From Micromonospora trifolii (lineage in GTDB: Bacteria; Actinomycetota; Actinomycetes; Mycobacteriales; Micromonosporaceae), in NCBI RefSeq assembly GCF_022229005.1, contig NZ_JAKKFD010000027.1:1-64000 (forward strand): DNA of 64,000 nt, written 5' to 3'. The position numbers and the translations under genes were made by a program. Under the pieces are notes generated by a model, which saw only the letters and a program-made list of their open reading frames with translations, did not search any database and was not told the DNA's origin. Shown one piece after another: positions 43,670 through 52,290 of the stretch; position 1 is the first letter of the stretch, and each line of letters starts with the position of its first letter.

Positions 43670-45421
43670 TCAGGCGATGGTGCAGATGGGGGCACCGGCG
43701 GTGATCACGGCGCCGACCTCGGCGCTGAGGCCACTGACCGTACCCGCCTTGTGCGCGTGCAGCGGCTGCTCCATCTTCATCGCCTCCAGCACCACGACCA
43801 GGTCACCCTCGGCCACTGTGTCGCCGTCCGCCACCGCGATCTTGACGATGGTGCCCTGCATCGGCGAGGTGAGCGCGTCGCCGCCGACCGGGGCGCCGGC
43901 CTTGGCGCCGCCGCCGCGCCGGGTCGGCTTGCGGGAGGCGGGTGCCGCGGTGGTCGTACTCCCGTCGAAGCCGGCGGGGAGGCTGACCTCGATGCGCTTG
44001 CCGCCGACCTCGACCACGACGGTGTCGCGCTCGGCCGGCGCCTCGGCGGCGCCGGCGGCGGCGGTGAACGGCGGCACCGTGTTGTGGAACTCGGTCTCGA
44101 TCCACCGGGTGTGCACTGTGAACGGCTCGGCGGTGAACGCCTCGTCCCGCACGACGAGCCGGTGGAAAGGCAGCGCGGTGGCCATCCCGTCGAGGACCAT
44201 CTCGTCCAGCGCGCGGCGGGCGCGCTCCAGCGCCTCGGTCCGCGTCTCACCCGTGATGATCACCTTGGCGAGCAGCGAGTCGAAGTTGCCGCCGATCACG
44301 TCGCCGGCCGAGATGCCGGTGTCGACCCGCACACCCGGCCCGCTCGGCAGGCGCAGCGCTGTGACAGTGCCGGGGGCGGGCAGGAAGTTGCGGCCCGGGT
44401 CCTCGCCGTTGATCCGGAACTCGATTGCGTGCCCGCGAGGCGTCGGGTCCTCGGTGATCCGCAGCTTCTCGCCGTCGGCGATCCGGAACTGCTCCCGGAC
44501 CAGGTCGATGCCGGCGGTCTCCTCGGTGACCGGGTGCTCGACCTGGAGTCGGGTGTTGACCTCCAGGAAGGAGATGGTGCCGTCGACGCCGACCAGGTAT
44601 TCCACGGTGCCGGCGCCGTGGTAGCCGGCCTCGCGGCAGATCGCCTTGGCGCTCTCGTGGATCTGCGCGCGCTGGGCGTCGGTGAGGAACGGCGCGGGCG
44701 CCTCCTCGACGAGCTTCTGGTGACGTCGCTGCAACGAGCAGTCCCGGGTGCCCACCACGATCACATTGCCGTGCTGGTCGGCGAGGACCTGCGCCTCGAC
44801 GTGCCGGGGCTGGTCGAGGTACCGCTCGACGAAGCACTCGCCCCGACCGAACGCCGCGACCGCCTCCCGGGTGGCCGACTCGAACAGTTGGGGGATCTCC
44901 TCCATCGTGCGGGCGACCTTGAGGCCGCGCCCGCCGCCACCGAAGGCGGCCTTGATGGCGACCGGCAGGCCGTGGTCGACGGCGAACGCCATCACCTCGT
45001 CCGGGCTGGCCACCGGGTCCGGGGTGCCGGGGACCAGCGGTGCGCCGGCCCGCTGGGCGATGTGCCGGGCGGTGACCTTGTCGCCCAGGTCGCGGATCGC
45101 CTGCGGGGTCGGGCCGATCCAGGTCAGCCCGGCGTCGATGACGGCCTGGGCGAAGTCGGCGTTCTCACTGAGGAAGCCATAACCAGGGTGTACGGCGTCG
45201 GCGCCGGCCCGAGCGGCGACGTCGAGCAGCTTGTCGATGCGCAGGTAGGTCTCGGTCGCGCTGTCGCCGCCGAGGGCGTACGCCTCGTCCGCGAGGGTGG
45301 CGTGCAGGGCGTCGCGGTCGGAGTCCGCGTACACGGCGACGCTGCCCAGGCCAGCGTCGCGGCACGCGCGGATCACCCGGACGGCGATCTCGCCGCGGTT
45401 GGCGATGAGTACCTTGCGCAC
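43670..45421 (-). CDS. accA: acyl-CoA carboxylase alpha subunit (biotin carboxylase + BCCP)
   Basis: A 583-residue two-domain subunit. Residues 1-450 form biotin carboxylase: KVLIANRGEIAVRVIRACRD, the ATP-grasp Gly loop AFGGGGRGLKV, and EVNTRLQVEHPVTEE. The C-terminal BCCP (about 510-583) has EAMKMEQPL with biotinyl-Lys549. It carboxylates its own biotin using ATP and bicarbonate and hands it to a beta subunit such as the PccB encoded at 60315. The birA ligase and accE epsilon subunit are also in this window. It supplies malonyl- or methylmalonyl-CoA for fatty acid and polyketide synthesis. Start at ATG 45421. Confidence 0.96.
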   Translation of the reverse strand: MRKVLIANRGEIAVRVIRACRDAGLGSVAVYADSDRDALHATLADEAYALGGDSATETYLRIDKLLDVAARAGADAVHPGYGFLSENADFAQAVIDAGLTWIGPTPQAIRDLGDKVTARHIAQRAGAPLVPGTPDPVASPDEVMAFAVDHGLPVAIKAAFGGGGRGLKVARTMEEIPQLFESATREAVAAFGRGECFVERYLDQPRHVEAQVLADQHGNVIVVGTRDCSLQRRHQKLVEEAPAPFLTDAQRAQIHESAKAICREAGYHGAGTVEYLVGVDGTISFLEVNTRLQVEHPVTEETAGIDLVREQFRIADGEKLRITEDPTPRGHAIEFRINGEDPGRNFLPAPGTVTALRLPSGPGVRVDTGISAGDVIGGNFDSLLAKVIITGETRTEALERARRALDEMVLDGMATALPFHRLVVRDEAFTAEPFTVHTRWIETEFHNTVPPFTAAAGAAEAPAERDTVVVEVGGKRIEVSLPAGFDGSTTTAAPASRKPTRRGGGAKAGAPVGGDALTSPMQGTIVKIAVADGDTVAEGDLVVVLEAMKMEQPLHAHKAGTVSGLSAEVGAVITAGAPICTIA

Positions 45422-45527
45422 CTTCGTGGCTCCTCCCGGGCAGGTTACTGACGGGGAGTGTATCGGCCGCCCACAGCGGCCCTAACGATCGCTCAGTGTG
45501 GGATGCCGCACTGCACCCGCCACGGCT

Positions 45528-45543
45528 TAGTCAAACTTGGCTA
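45528..45543 (+). promoter_or_regulatory. PadR operator 1 (upstream of padR)
   Basis: TAGTCAA-AC-TTGGCTA is a 7-bp inverted repeat with one mismatch, 14 nt before the padR start. It matches the site at 46181-46196. Confidence 0.6.
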
Positions 45544-45556
45544 TTACGCTTATCGG

Positions 45557-46183
45557 GTGTCTTCGACTCGGATGATGATTCTCGGTCTGGTGCGGTGGAT
45601 GCAGCCCGTGCACGGCTACGACGTGCGCCGCGAGCTGCTGAGCTGGAGCGCCGACAAGTGGGCGAACGTGCAGCCCGGATCGATCTATCACGCCCTGCGC
45701 AAGCTCACCGAGGAAGGGCTGCTCCGCGCCGTCGCGACCGAGCAGGTCGGCGCCCGTCCAGCGCGCACCACGTACGAGGTGACCGTCAAGGGGGAGGACG
45801 AGTTCGAGACGTTGCTGCGCAACTCCTGGTGGACCATCAGCGAGCCTGCCGACCCGTTCGTGGCGGCCTTCTCCTTCCTGCCGGCGATGCCTCGCGCCGA
45901 GGCGGCCGCCGCCCTGCGCAACCGTGCCAACCTGCTGCGCGCCGGCGTGGAGTCGATGCGTGCCTCGCTGGAGTCGGACTGGGTGCGCAACCGCAAGCCG
46001 GCCCACGTGGGCTGGATGTTCGAGCTGTGGTCGGCGCGGGCGGAGGCGGAGATGACCTGGTGCGAGCGGATCGCCGAACGGATCGATTCCGGAGTGTCGT
46101 ACCTGCCTGCTGAGCTGGATGAAGCGCAGGGTTGGTCGGGGTGGAGGGACGGTGCGGAGCAGTCCGACACCGACGCGGAATAA
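45557..46183 (+). CDS. PadR family regulator of the downstream ABC transporter
   Basis: A 208-residue PadR protein from GTG 45557; upstream in-frame codons overlap the operator. The winged helix is MMILGLVRWMQPVHGYDVRRELLSW, NVQPGSIYHALRKLTEEGLLRAV and RTTYEVTVKGEDEFE. The long C-terminal domain (about 95-200, ERIAERIDSGVSYLP at the end) is the PadR-s2 type used for dimerisation and drug binding. Near-identical 16-bp palindromes sit before it and before the ABC genes, so it probably represses both units. Confidence 0.92.
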   Translation: MSSTRMMILGLVRWMQPVHGYDVRRELLSWSADKWANVQPGSIYHALRKLTEEGLLRAVATEQVGARPARTTYEVTVKGEDEFETLLRNSWWTISEPADPFVAAFSFLPAMPRAEAAAALRNRANLLRAGVESMRASLESDWVRNRKPAHVGWMFELWSARAEAEMTWCERIAERIDSGVSYLPAELDEAQGWSGWRDGAEQSDTDAE

Positions 46184-46218
46184 TCAACGTTGACTAAAAA
46201 AGCTATATCGCGTTAGCC
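46181..46218 (+). promoter_or_regulatory. drug ABC transporter promoter with PadR operator 2
   Basis: TAATCAA-CG-TTGACTA (46181-46196) has one mismatch from a perfect palindrome and contains the exact 10-mer TCAACGTTGA. TTGACT (46190-46195) is an almost ideal -35, with TTAGCC (46213-46218) as -10 at 17-nt spacing. The operator covers the -35 and overlaps the padR stop codon. Confidence 0.7.
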
Positions 46219-46304
46219 TTCTGCGGCACAGCGGGGGAGTGCGCCGTCCGGCGTCGTCCCACTCGACGGCCGGCCCGACCGGCCCGAAACGACCAGGAGC
46301 AGAA

Positions 46305-47264
46305 ATGATCGAGACCAGGGGGCTGCGGAAGTCGTTCCGCTCCCGCGCGGGTCGAGAGACGAAGACGGTGGACGCCGTGCGGGGCGTCGACCTTGACGTT
46401 GCCAAGGGCGAGATCTTCGGCTTCCTCGGCCCGAACGGCGCCGGCAAGACCACCACGCTGCGGATGCTCGCCACGCTGATCGAGCCGGACGGCGGCGAGG
46501 CCACCATCGCGGGCGCCGACCTGCGCAAGGACCCGGCCGAGGTGCGCCGCCGCATCGGGTACGTCCCGCAGGGCGGCAGCACCTGGGACGAGTCCACAGC
46601 CCGCGAGGAGCTGGTGCTGCACGCCCGGATGTACGGCATCAACAAGGCCGACGCGCAACGGCGCGCCGCCCGCGCCCTGGACGCCTTCCAGCTCACCGAG
46701 TACGCCGACCGCAAGTGCAAGACCTACTCCGGCGGCCAGCGTCGCCGGGTCGAGATCGCCCTCGGCATCATCCACGAGCCGAAGATCGTCTTCCTGGACG
46801 AGCCGACCACCGGCCTCGACCCGCAGAGCCGCGCCCACATGTGGGACGAGATCCGCCGGCTCCGCGCCGACGGGATGACCGTCTTCATCACCACGCACTA
46901 CCTGGACGAGGCCGACGCGCTCTGCGACCGGATCGCGATCATGGACAACGGCGAGGTGGTGGCCGAGGGCACGCCCACCGAGCTCAAGCGGGAGATCTCC
47001 GGCGACGTGGTGCTGGTCGGGCTCGACCTGGCCGCCACCCCGCAGGCCGCCCAGACGCTCGACGGCGAGCCGTACGTCAACAAGCTGGAGACTGTCGACG
47101 AGGGCGGCCTGCGCCTCTACGTCGACGAGGGCGCCACCGCCATCCCGCAGGTGCTGCGCCGACTCGACCACGCCGGGCTGGAGCTGCGCTCGATCGAGCT
47201 GCATCGACCCAGCCTCGACGACGTCTTCCTCACCAAGACCGGCCGCTCGCTGCGCGAGTCCTGA
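46305..47264 (+). CDS. DrrA-like daunorubicin-type ABC transporter ATPase
   Basis: A 319-residue ATPase starting at ATG 46305 with AGGAG upstream. Walker A GPNGAGKTTT, signature YSGGQRRRVEIA, Walker B IVFLDEPTTGLD and switch His in TTHYLDEAD are canonical. The C-terminal 90 residues form the DrrA-type accessory domain (LELRSIELHRPSLDDVFLTKTG). It pairs with the permease 18 nt downstream, forming a two-component exporter for hydrophobic drugs. Expression is probably controlled by the adjacent PadR. Confidence 0.95.
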   Translation: MIETRGLRKSFRSRAGRETKTVDAVRGVDLDVAKGEIFGFLGPNGAGKTTTLRMLATLIEPDGGEATIAGADLRKDPAEVRRRIGYVPQGGSTWDESTAREELVLHARMYGINKADAQRRAARALDAFQLTEYADRKCKTYSGGQRRRVEIALGIIHEPKIVFLDEPTTGLDPQSRAHMWDEIRRLRADGMTVFITTHYLDEADALCDRIAIMDNGEVVAEGTPTELKREISGDVVLVGLDLAATPQAAQTLDGEPYVNKLETVDEGGLRLYVDEGATAIPQVLRRLDHAGLELRSIELHRPSLDDVFLTKTGRSLRES

Positions 47265-47282
47265 CCACCGGAGACGACTCTC

Positions 47283-48038
47283 ATGAAATTCGCCCGTGAC
47301 ACGTGGCTGATCTTCCAGCGCCAGATCCAACTCCTGCTCCGCAACCCGGTCTGGGTCTTCGTCGGCGTGTTCCAGCCGGTCATGTACCTGCTGCTCTTCG
47401 CCCCGCTGCTCAAGCCCGCACTGAACGCGCCCACCCAGGCCGCCGCCTACAAGATCTTCGTACCGGGTCTGCTGGTGCTGCTGGCCATCTTCGGTGGCCT
47501 GTTCCAGGGCTTCGGCCTGATCGCCGAGCTGCGAGCCGGCGTCATCGAACGCTCCCGGGTCACCCCGATCAGCCGGCTCGCCCTGCTGCTCGGCCGCTCG
47601 CTGCGCGACGTGGTCTCGCTCCTGGTGCAGGCCGTCATCATCACGCTGCTGGCGCTCATCTTCGACCTGCGCGTGTTCATCGGGGACCTGCTGCTGGCGT
47701 ACCTGATGCTCGCCCTGATCGCCCTCATGACCTCGGCCGTCTCCTACGGCGTCGCCCTCAAGGTCAAGAGCGAGGACGCGCTGGCCCCGCTGATGAACAC
47801 GGTGGCGCAACCGGTGCTGCTGCTCTCCGGCATCCTGCTGCCGCTGACCTTCGCACCCGGCTGGTTGCAGGGCATCGCCAACTGGAACCCGTTCTCCTGG
47901 GCGGTCGACGGCACCCGGGCACTGTTCGCCGGTGACCTGGGCAGCGACAAGGTCTGGCAGGGCCTCAGCATCACAGCGGTCCTCGCCGCGCTAGGCGTCT
48001 ACTGGGCCGCCCGCCAGTTCGCCCGCAGCGTCCGCTGA
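47283..48038 (+). CDS. ABC-2 type (DrrB-like) transporter permease
   Basis: A 251-residue ABC-2 permease with six membrane helices: PVWVFVGVFQPVMYLLLF, KIFVPGLLVLLAIFGGLFQGFGLI, VVSLLVQAVIITLLALIFDL, LLLAYLMLALIALMTSAVSY, VLLLSGILLPLTFAPG and LSITAVLAALGVYWAA. The ERSRVTPISRLALLLGRSLRD cytoplasmic segment is typical of DrrB. It completes the two-gene exporter with the preceding ATPase. A strong terminator hairpin follows 22 nt later. Confidence 0.94.
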   Translation: MKFARDTWLIFQRQIQLLLRNPVWVFVGVFQPVMYLLLFAPLLKPALNAPTQAAAYKIFVPGLLVLLAIFGGLFQGFGLIAELRAGVIERSRVTPISRLALLLGRSLRDVVSLLVQAVIITLLALIFDLRVFIGDLLLAYLMLALIALMTSAVSYGVALKVKSEDALAPLMNTVAQPVLLLSGILLPLTFAPGWLQGIANWNPFSWAVDGTRALFAGDLGSDKVWQGLSITAVLAALGVYWAARQFARSVR

Positions 48039-48060
48039 CGCTGGCTGTTGCTGTTCCTCG

Positions 48061-48095
48061 ATGGTGGGGTGTCCCCTGGCGGGACACCCCACCAT
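48061..48095. terminator. 15-bp perfect hairpin, bidirectional terminator
   Basis: Arms 48061-48075 and 48081-48095 are perfect reverse complements around a 5-nt loop. It lies between the ABC permease and the convergent methyltransferase gene, so it can serve both. Confidence 0.8.
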
Positions 48096-48135
48096 CAGTG
48101 TTCGGCGGCTGTCGGCAGTCAGCGGTTCCCGGGGC

Positions 48136-48789
48136 TCAGCGGACCCGGGCGAGGGTCAGGCCGTCCGCGATCGGCAGCATCACCAGGTCCACCCGCACGT
48201 CGGCGAGGACCTCGTCGTTGAACGCGGCGATGGCCCGGTCATTGGCGTCCTGCGGGGCGATGACCCGCCCACCACGCAACACGTTGTCGACGGCGATCAC
48301 CCCACCCGGACGCATCCGGGGCACCAACTCCGCCCAGTAGATCGGGTAGCCGGTCTTGTCCGCGTCGATGAACGCGAAGTCCAGGTGCCGTTCGTGCGGC
48401 AACTCCCGCAGCCCGTCCGCCGCCGGGCCGATGCGCAGGTCGATCGAATCCTGCACGCCGGCCCGCGCCCAGTAGCGCCGGGCGATGCCGGTGAACTCTT
48501 CCGAGATGTCGAAGCAGGTCAGTCGCCCACCCTCGGGCAACCCGCGGGCGATCGCCAGCGACGAAAGCCCGGTGAACGTGCCGACCTCGACGGCCTGCCG
48601 CACGCCGAGCAGCCGGGTGAGGAACGTCAGGAACGCGGCCTGCTCCGGAGCCACCTGCATGGTGGCGTGCTCCGGCAGCACCGACCGGGTCTCCTCGGCC
48701 AGGTCACGGATGATCTCGTCCGGCGGGGAGCCGTGTGCGACCAGATAGGCGTGCAGCTCGTTGGTGAGCGGGATCGACTTGGTGGTCAT
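48136..48789 (-). CDS. class I SAM-dependent O-methyltransferase (methyltransferase family 3)
   Basis: A 217-residue O-methyltransferase of the caffeoyl-CoA/catechol type. SAM-binding motifs are AVEVGTFTGLSSLAIARGLP and LTCFDISEEF, the metal-ligand Asp lies in FAFIDADKTGY, and the second site is AVDNVLRGGRV. These enzymes usually methylate vicinal diphenols using Mg2+. It overlaps the maf gene upstream by 4 nt and so is translationally coupled to it. Its physiological substrate is unknown. Confidence 0.93.
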   Translation of the reverse strand: MTTKSIPLTNELHAYLVAHGSPPDEIIRDLAEETRSVLPEHATMQVAPEQAAFLTFLTRLLGVRQAVEVGTFTGLSSLAIARGLPEGGRLTCFDISEEFTGIARRYWARAGVQDSIDLRIGPAADGLRELPHERHLDFAFIDADKTGYPIYWAELVPRMRPGGVIAVDNVLRGGRVIAPQDANDRAIAAFNDEVLADVRVDLVMLPIADGLTLARVR

Positions 48790-49454
48790 GACCGGACGTT
48801 ACCGAGCGGCTCGACAGTTTGGCCGCCCGGCGCGACAGTCGTCCACAGGTCGGTGATCCGCAGATCCAGCTCGGCGAGGAGCCGGCGCAGCAGCGGCATC
48901 GACAGCCCGACCACAGTCCCCGCGTCACCCTCGATCCGCTCCACGAACGGCCCACCCAGCCCGTCGATCGTGAACGCGCCGGCCACCGCCAGCGGCTCAC
49001 CCGTGGCAACGTAAGCGGCGATCTCGTCGTCACTGATGTCAGCGAAGTGGACAGTCGTCGACGCGACCGCCTCCGCGCGCCGCCCTGCGGCAACGTCGAC
49101 CAGGCAGTGCCCGCTGTGCAGAACGCCGCTGCGCCCCCGCATCCGCAGCCACCGCCGGGTCGCGTCGGCCGCATCCGCCGGCTTGCCGAGAATCTCACCG
49201 TCGAAGGCGAGCACCGAGTCGCAGCCGATCACCAACGTCCGCTGGTCGGCGGCCGGGTTCAGCCGGGTCAAGACCGCCTGCGCCTTCAGGCGAGCCAACT
49301 CCAGGCACAACTCCTCGGCCCGCTCGGTCACCACCAGGGACTCGTCCACCCCGCTGACCAGCACCTCCGGCTCGATACCAGCAGCCTGGAGCAACTTACG
49401 ACGGGCAGGGCTCGCCGAAGCGAGCACGAGGCGGAGCGGCAAAGTCTCAGACAC
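48786..49454 (-). CDS. maf: Maf family nucleotide pyrophosphatase
   Basis: A 222-residue Maf/YceF-like protein with the hallmark LVLASASPARRKLLQAAGI at the start, VIGCDSVLAFDGEILGKP with the catalytic Asp and Lys, and YVATGEPLAVAGAFTIDGLGGPFVERIEGD. Family members hydrolyse dTTP, UTP or modified nucleotides and affect cell division or tRNA/rRNA quality. It starts at GTG 49454 with TAACGT 7 nt upstream (leaderless). In Streptomyces, maf lies between accA and accE; here accE is 3.4 kb away because of the type VII secretion insert. Confidence 0.94.
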   Translation of the reverse strand: MSETLPLRLVLASASPARRKLLQAAGIEPEVLVSGVDESLVVTERAEELCLELARLKAQAVLTRLNPAADQRTLVIGCDSVLAFDGEILGKPADAADATRRWLRMRGRSGVLHSGHCLVDVAAGRRAEAVASTTVHFADISDDEIAAYVATGEPLAVAGAFTIDGLGGPFVERIEGDAGTVVGLSMPLLRRLLAELDLRITDLWTTVAPGGQTVEPLGNVRS

Positions 49455-49461
49455 CAGCCCG

Positions 49462-49467
49462 ACGTTA
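49462..49467 (-). promoter_or_regulatory. maf leaderless -10
   Basis: TAACGT on the minus strand, 7 nt before the maf GTG. Confidence 0.5.
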
Positions 49468-49540
49468 CCGCCCAGGCCCCCACCAAGACCGACACCCCGC
49501 CAGCACGGCCATGTACCCGGCCGTCCGGCGGCCCGGGTCG

Positions 49541-49660
49541 GCAGGTGGCCTGGGTCCGTTGGGTGGCCTGGGTCGGTAGGTGGTCCGGTGGTCCGGTGGT
49601 CGGGTGGCCCGGTGGCCCGGTGGCCCGGTGGTGGGGTGGCCCGTGTGGCCCGGGTGGCCT
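49541..49660. repeat. GGTGGCC-type tandem repeat
   Basis: About a dozen imperfect 8- to 10-nt units of the form GGTGG(C/T)CCG run through the gap between maf and the mycosin gene. The array encodes nothing plausible in any frame and is a candidate polymorphic minisatellite. Confidence 0.6.
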
Positions 49661-49737
49661 TGATCCACTCGACTTTCAGGAAACCGCGCTATCCCGTCGT
49701 CCCGGACACCGCGATTTCCTGAAAGTCGAGTGGATCA
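49661..49737 (-). terminator. 28-bp near-perfect inverted repeat after the type VII secretion operon
   Basis: Arms 49661-49688 and 49710-49737 match in 27 of 28 positions. The structure is 16 nt past the mycosin stop and is the longest hairpin in the window. The outer TGATCCACTCGACTTTCAGG arm is unlike the other hairpins here. Confidence 0.65.
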
Positions 49738-49753
49738 CCGCCTAGTTGATCGT

Positions 49754-50926
49754 TCAGCGACTGATTCTGGGTGGAGGATCATCACCGCGCCGCCGTCGCC
49801 GCGCCATCACGGCCCACCCGACCCCGGCAGCTACGAGCACTCCGAGAGTGGCCAGCCCACGCGCTGTCGCGCTGTCGCTCTCGTCATCCGGTTGAGCGCC
49901 AGCCGTCGTGGTCCGGCCAGCACCGGCCGGGGCGCTCACCGATTCAAACCCGAGGGGCGGTACGTCTGCCGTCAGCGCCGCCACAAGATCGATCACCCCA
50001 TAGCCGTACTCGTCGTCACGCCCAGGAGGGCCCTTGTCGACGGCGGTAGCCGTGAGCCGGTGCGCCACCTCGCGGGCCGGCAGGTATGGGTACTTGGACC
50101 TGATCAACGCAGCCGCGCCCGCAACGATCGCCGTCGCGTCGGAGGTGCCGGTGCCTTTGCGGTACTTGCCGTCGATGCTCGTGCTGTAGATGTCGACGGC
50201 GGGCGCAACCACGTCAATCTCCGGCCCAGATACCGAGACGGCAGCGTGAGTGCCGGATTTGTCAATGCCCCCCACGGCGAGGACGCCGTCCTCGGACGCG
50301 GGGTAACCAACTTCCGTGTCGGCCGGTCGATTACCTGCAGCGGCGACGACGACAACATTCGCGAGAATAGCTCCCCTGATCGCGCGACGCAGGGCAGGGC
50401 TGGAGCCTCCAGCACTGGAAATGCTGATGACGCCAGCACCAGAGGAAACGGCATAATCGATTGCCCTACCCAGATTGTCTGGGCTGCTCTGATTGTCGGC
50501 CGTCGAGGAAATAATTGGCAAGACCTTGGCCTTCGGTGCTATACCTCGAGCTCCTCGGCTTCCTTCTTGGCCGTGGGCAGCGATGAGGCCGGCCATCCCG
50601 GTGCCGTGGCTATTTCGATCGCTTTGGCCATCATTGCTCCCCCCTTCATTGGTAAGGTCGACTCCGCGGAGGAGATTCGCTCTTAGGTCTGGATGCGGGT
50701 AAACGCCTGTGTCCGGTACTGCCACGGTTACGCCCTCACCCTGGCTGATCTCGTTGGCCTCTCCCGAGTTTAGGGTTGCTAAATGCCACTGGTCGGAGCG
50801 AACGCGGTTTGGGCCAACGTCAGGCGGCAGGCTGGGTGCCCTCGCGGCGATGGGGCTGGATGATAGGGCGATAATCCCGACGGATATCAGGATCGCGAGG
50901 AAGGCTTGTGTGGTCGACCTTTTCAC
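49754..50926 (-). CDS. mycP: mycosin-type S8 serine protease (type VII secretion)
   Basis: A 390-residue subtilisin-family protease. It has an N-terminal signal/anchor (about 8-28), the catalytic triad Asp72 (VAVPDTGV), His107 (NSHGTG) and Ser262 (GTSDAT), with the oxyanion Asn199 (AAAGN). The C-terminal helix (about 360-378) is followed by the basic tail RRRRRGDD. This signal-protease-TM layout is that of MycP, the protease of ESX/type VII secretion systems. Mycosin normally has GTSFA(T/A)P; here the sequence is GTSDATA. It overlaps the upstream gene by 4 nt. No EccC ATPase, EccB, EccD or EccE gene is in this window. Confidence 0.9.
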   Translation of the reverse strand: MKRSTTQAFLAILISVGIIALSSSPIAARAPSLPPDVGPNRVRSDQWHLATLNSGEANEISQGEGVTVAVPDTGVYPHPDLRANLLRGVDLTNEGGSNDGQSDRNSHGTGMAGLIAAHGQEGSRGARGIAPKAKVLPIISSTADNQSSPDNLGRAIDYAVSSGAGVISISSAGGSSPALRRAIRGAILANVVVVAAAGNRPADTEVGYPASEDGVLAVGGIDKSGTHAAVSVSGPEIDVVAPAVDIYSTSIDGKYRKGTGTSDATAIVAGAAALIRSKYPYLPAREVAHRLTATAVDKGPPGRDDEYGYGVIDLVAALTADVPPLGFESVSAPAGAGRTTTAGAQPDDESDSATARGLATLGVLVAAGVGWAVMARRRRRGDDPPPRISR

Positions 50927-52290
50927 CGGCCGATGCCGATTGCCGGTCCTGGGTCTATTGGCCCCTCGTCGTCGGGAGGGCGGACCACTGGGTTAACTCC
51001 CTTTTGCGTTTCCCAAGGATTGTCCGGGTCCCAGCGATTCGGCTCTGCTGTATTGCCGTCGTTCCGCCTAGGATTGCCTGTTCCACTCATCCCAGAACTC
51101 CAAGGCCCCGGCGCTCCGCCGATCGGAGGCATTCCGTGTGCACTGGAAAGGCCTCTACCTGCGGAAGGGCGGGATCCGGCCGCGCCAGTAGGGGCAGTTC
51201 CGGCGCCACCGCCACCAATCACGCCTCCAACCGGGTTCACTCGTCGTGGGGGAACGCTGTTGCTGTCGGGTTGACGGGGCAGCGATCCGGGAACGCTGCC
51301 GATAAGGCCTCCAGGCGGCATCGTTCGCGACGGATCCAGCCCGGGAGCGCGAGACGGGCCATTCGAGCCATTGGGGCCAGGTCTCCCGATCGGTTGCCCG
51401 GGCTGGTGGCTCACTTGCGCGGTGGTGGCAGCAGGCGGAAGGACGGGTGGTACCCCCGGCAAGGAAGGGGGATTCGATGCAGTGGACAGGCCGGGCTGTC
51501 CTAGGCTGGGTGGGCTTAATGGAGCGCCTGCTACAGCGCCATTAAGAATTGGACCATTTCCGGTCGCTATGGGCACTGGTGCGGCTGCGGTGGGCTTAGT
51601 GGCGGACGGGTTCGCCGTCGTCTTTGGTGGCATAGGTGCTGGCAAGATCGGCGGAATGATGGGCGCTGAAGCGCTTCCGTACACATCCGGGTTAGAAATA
51701 TCCTTACCGGACTGCGGAGGTGCCACGGGTGGTTTTCGGAGGGTTGCTTGGGCTTGTTGGAGTTCGCCGCTCAGGCTGAACATCATGGATCGCGCCTGCA
51801 CGTTGAGCCGTTCCAGTTCCCCGTCAGCAACAGGCGGCTGGGTTGCCCGATTGGCCATCACCGCTTTCGGGTCGGCGACCATCGACTCGTACGCCTGCTT
51901 CTGCTGGAACTTGGTCGCGTACTCCTCGTGGATCTTGCGGAGTGCGGCGCGGGTGGTGCCGATGGCCTGGGTCGCGGCGGACAGCGCTGTGTAGTTCGCG
52001 GCGGCGGCGTCGTGGGTGCGCTGCACCTTGTCGATGAGTTCGTCGAGTTCGGCGAGGTACGTGCGGGAGGCGGCGCTGGTTTCGGGAGGCCATGCCTCGG
52101 CGAGTCCGCGTCGGTACTGCTGGAGGCGGCCGAGGTGGATTTGCGCCAGGTCGCAGACCTTGCGCCAGCCGGCGACCTGTTTCCAGTGGTTGGCGGTGTC
52201 GTGGTCCTGGAGGCAGGCCCACATGCTGTTGACATCCATGAGGTGCCAGTCGGTGAGGCCGGAGGTGCGGCCGGTGCCCCGCTCGATCAT
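50923..52290 (-). CDS. type VII secretion-associated protein with WXG100-like helical domain and Pro-rich tail
   Basis: A 455-residue protein from ATG 52290, overlapping both neighbours by 4 nt. Residues 1-190 are helical, with WKQVAGWRKVCDLAQIH, and a long helical hairpin (YLAELDELIDKVQRTHDAAA, ALRKIHEEYATKFQQKQ) like WXG100/PPE-type secretion substrates. Residues about 200-455 are Pro/Gly/Asn-rich and low complexity, ending with a DDEGPIDPGPAIGIGR tail. The DNA of this gene is visibly less GC-rich than its neighbours. By operon position between a small helical partner and MycP it is a candidate secreted or cell-surface substrate. I do not recognise a named family. Confidence 0.85.
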   Translation of the reverse strand: MIERGTGRTSGLTDWHLMDVNSMWACLQDHDTANHWKQVAGWRKVCDLAQIHLGRLQQYRRGLAEAWPPETSAASRTYLAELDELIDKVQRTHDAAAANYTALSAATQAIGTTRAALRKIHEEYATKFQQKQAYESMVADPKAVMANRATQPPVADGELERLNVQARSMMFSLSGELQQAQATLRKPPVAPPQSGKDISNPDVYGSASAPIIPPILPAPMPPKTTANPSATKPTAAAPVPIATGNGPILNGAVAGAPLSPPSLGQPGLSTASNPPSLPGVPPVLPPAATTAQVSHQPGQPIGRPGPNGSNGPSRAPGLDPSRTMPPGGLIGSVPGSLPRQPDSNSVPPRRVNPVGGVIGGGGAGTAPTGAAGSRPSAGRGLSSAHGMPPIGGAPGPWSSGMSGTGNPRRNDGNTAEPNRWDPDNPWETQKGVNPVVRPPDDEGPIDPGPAIGIGR

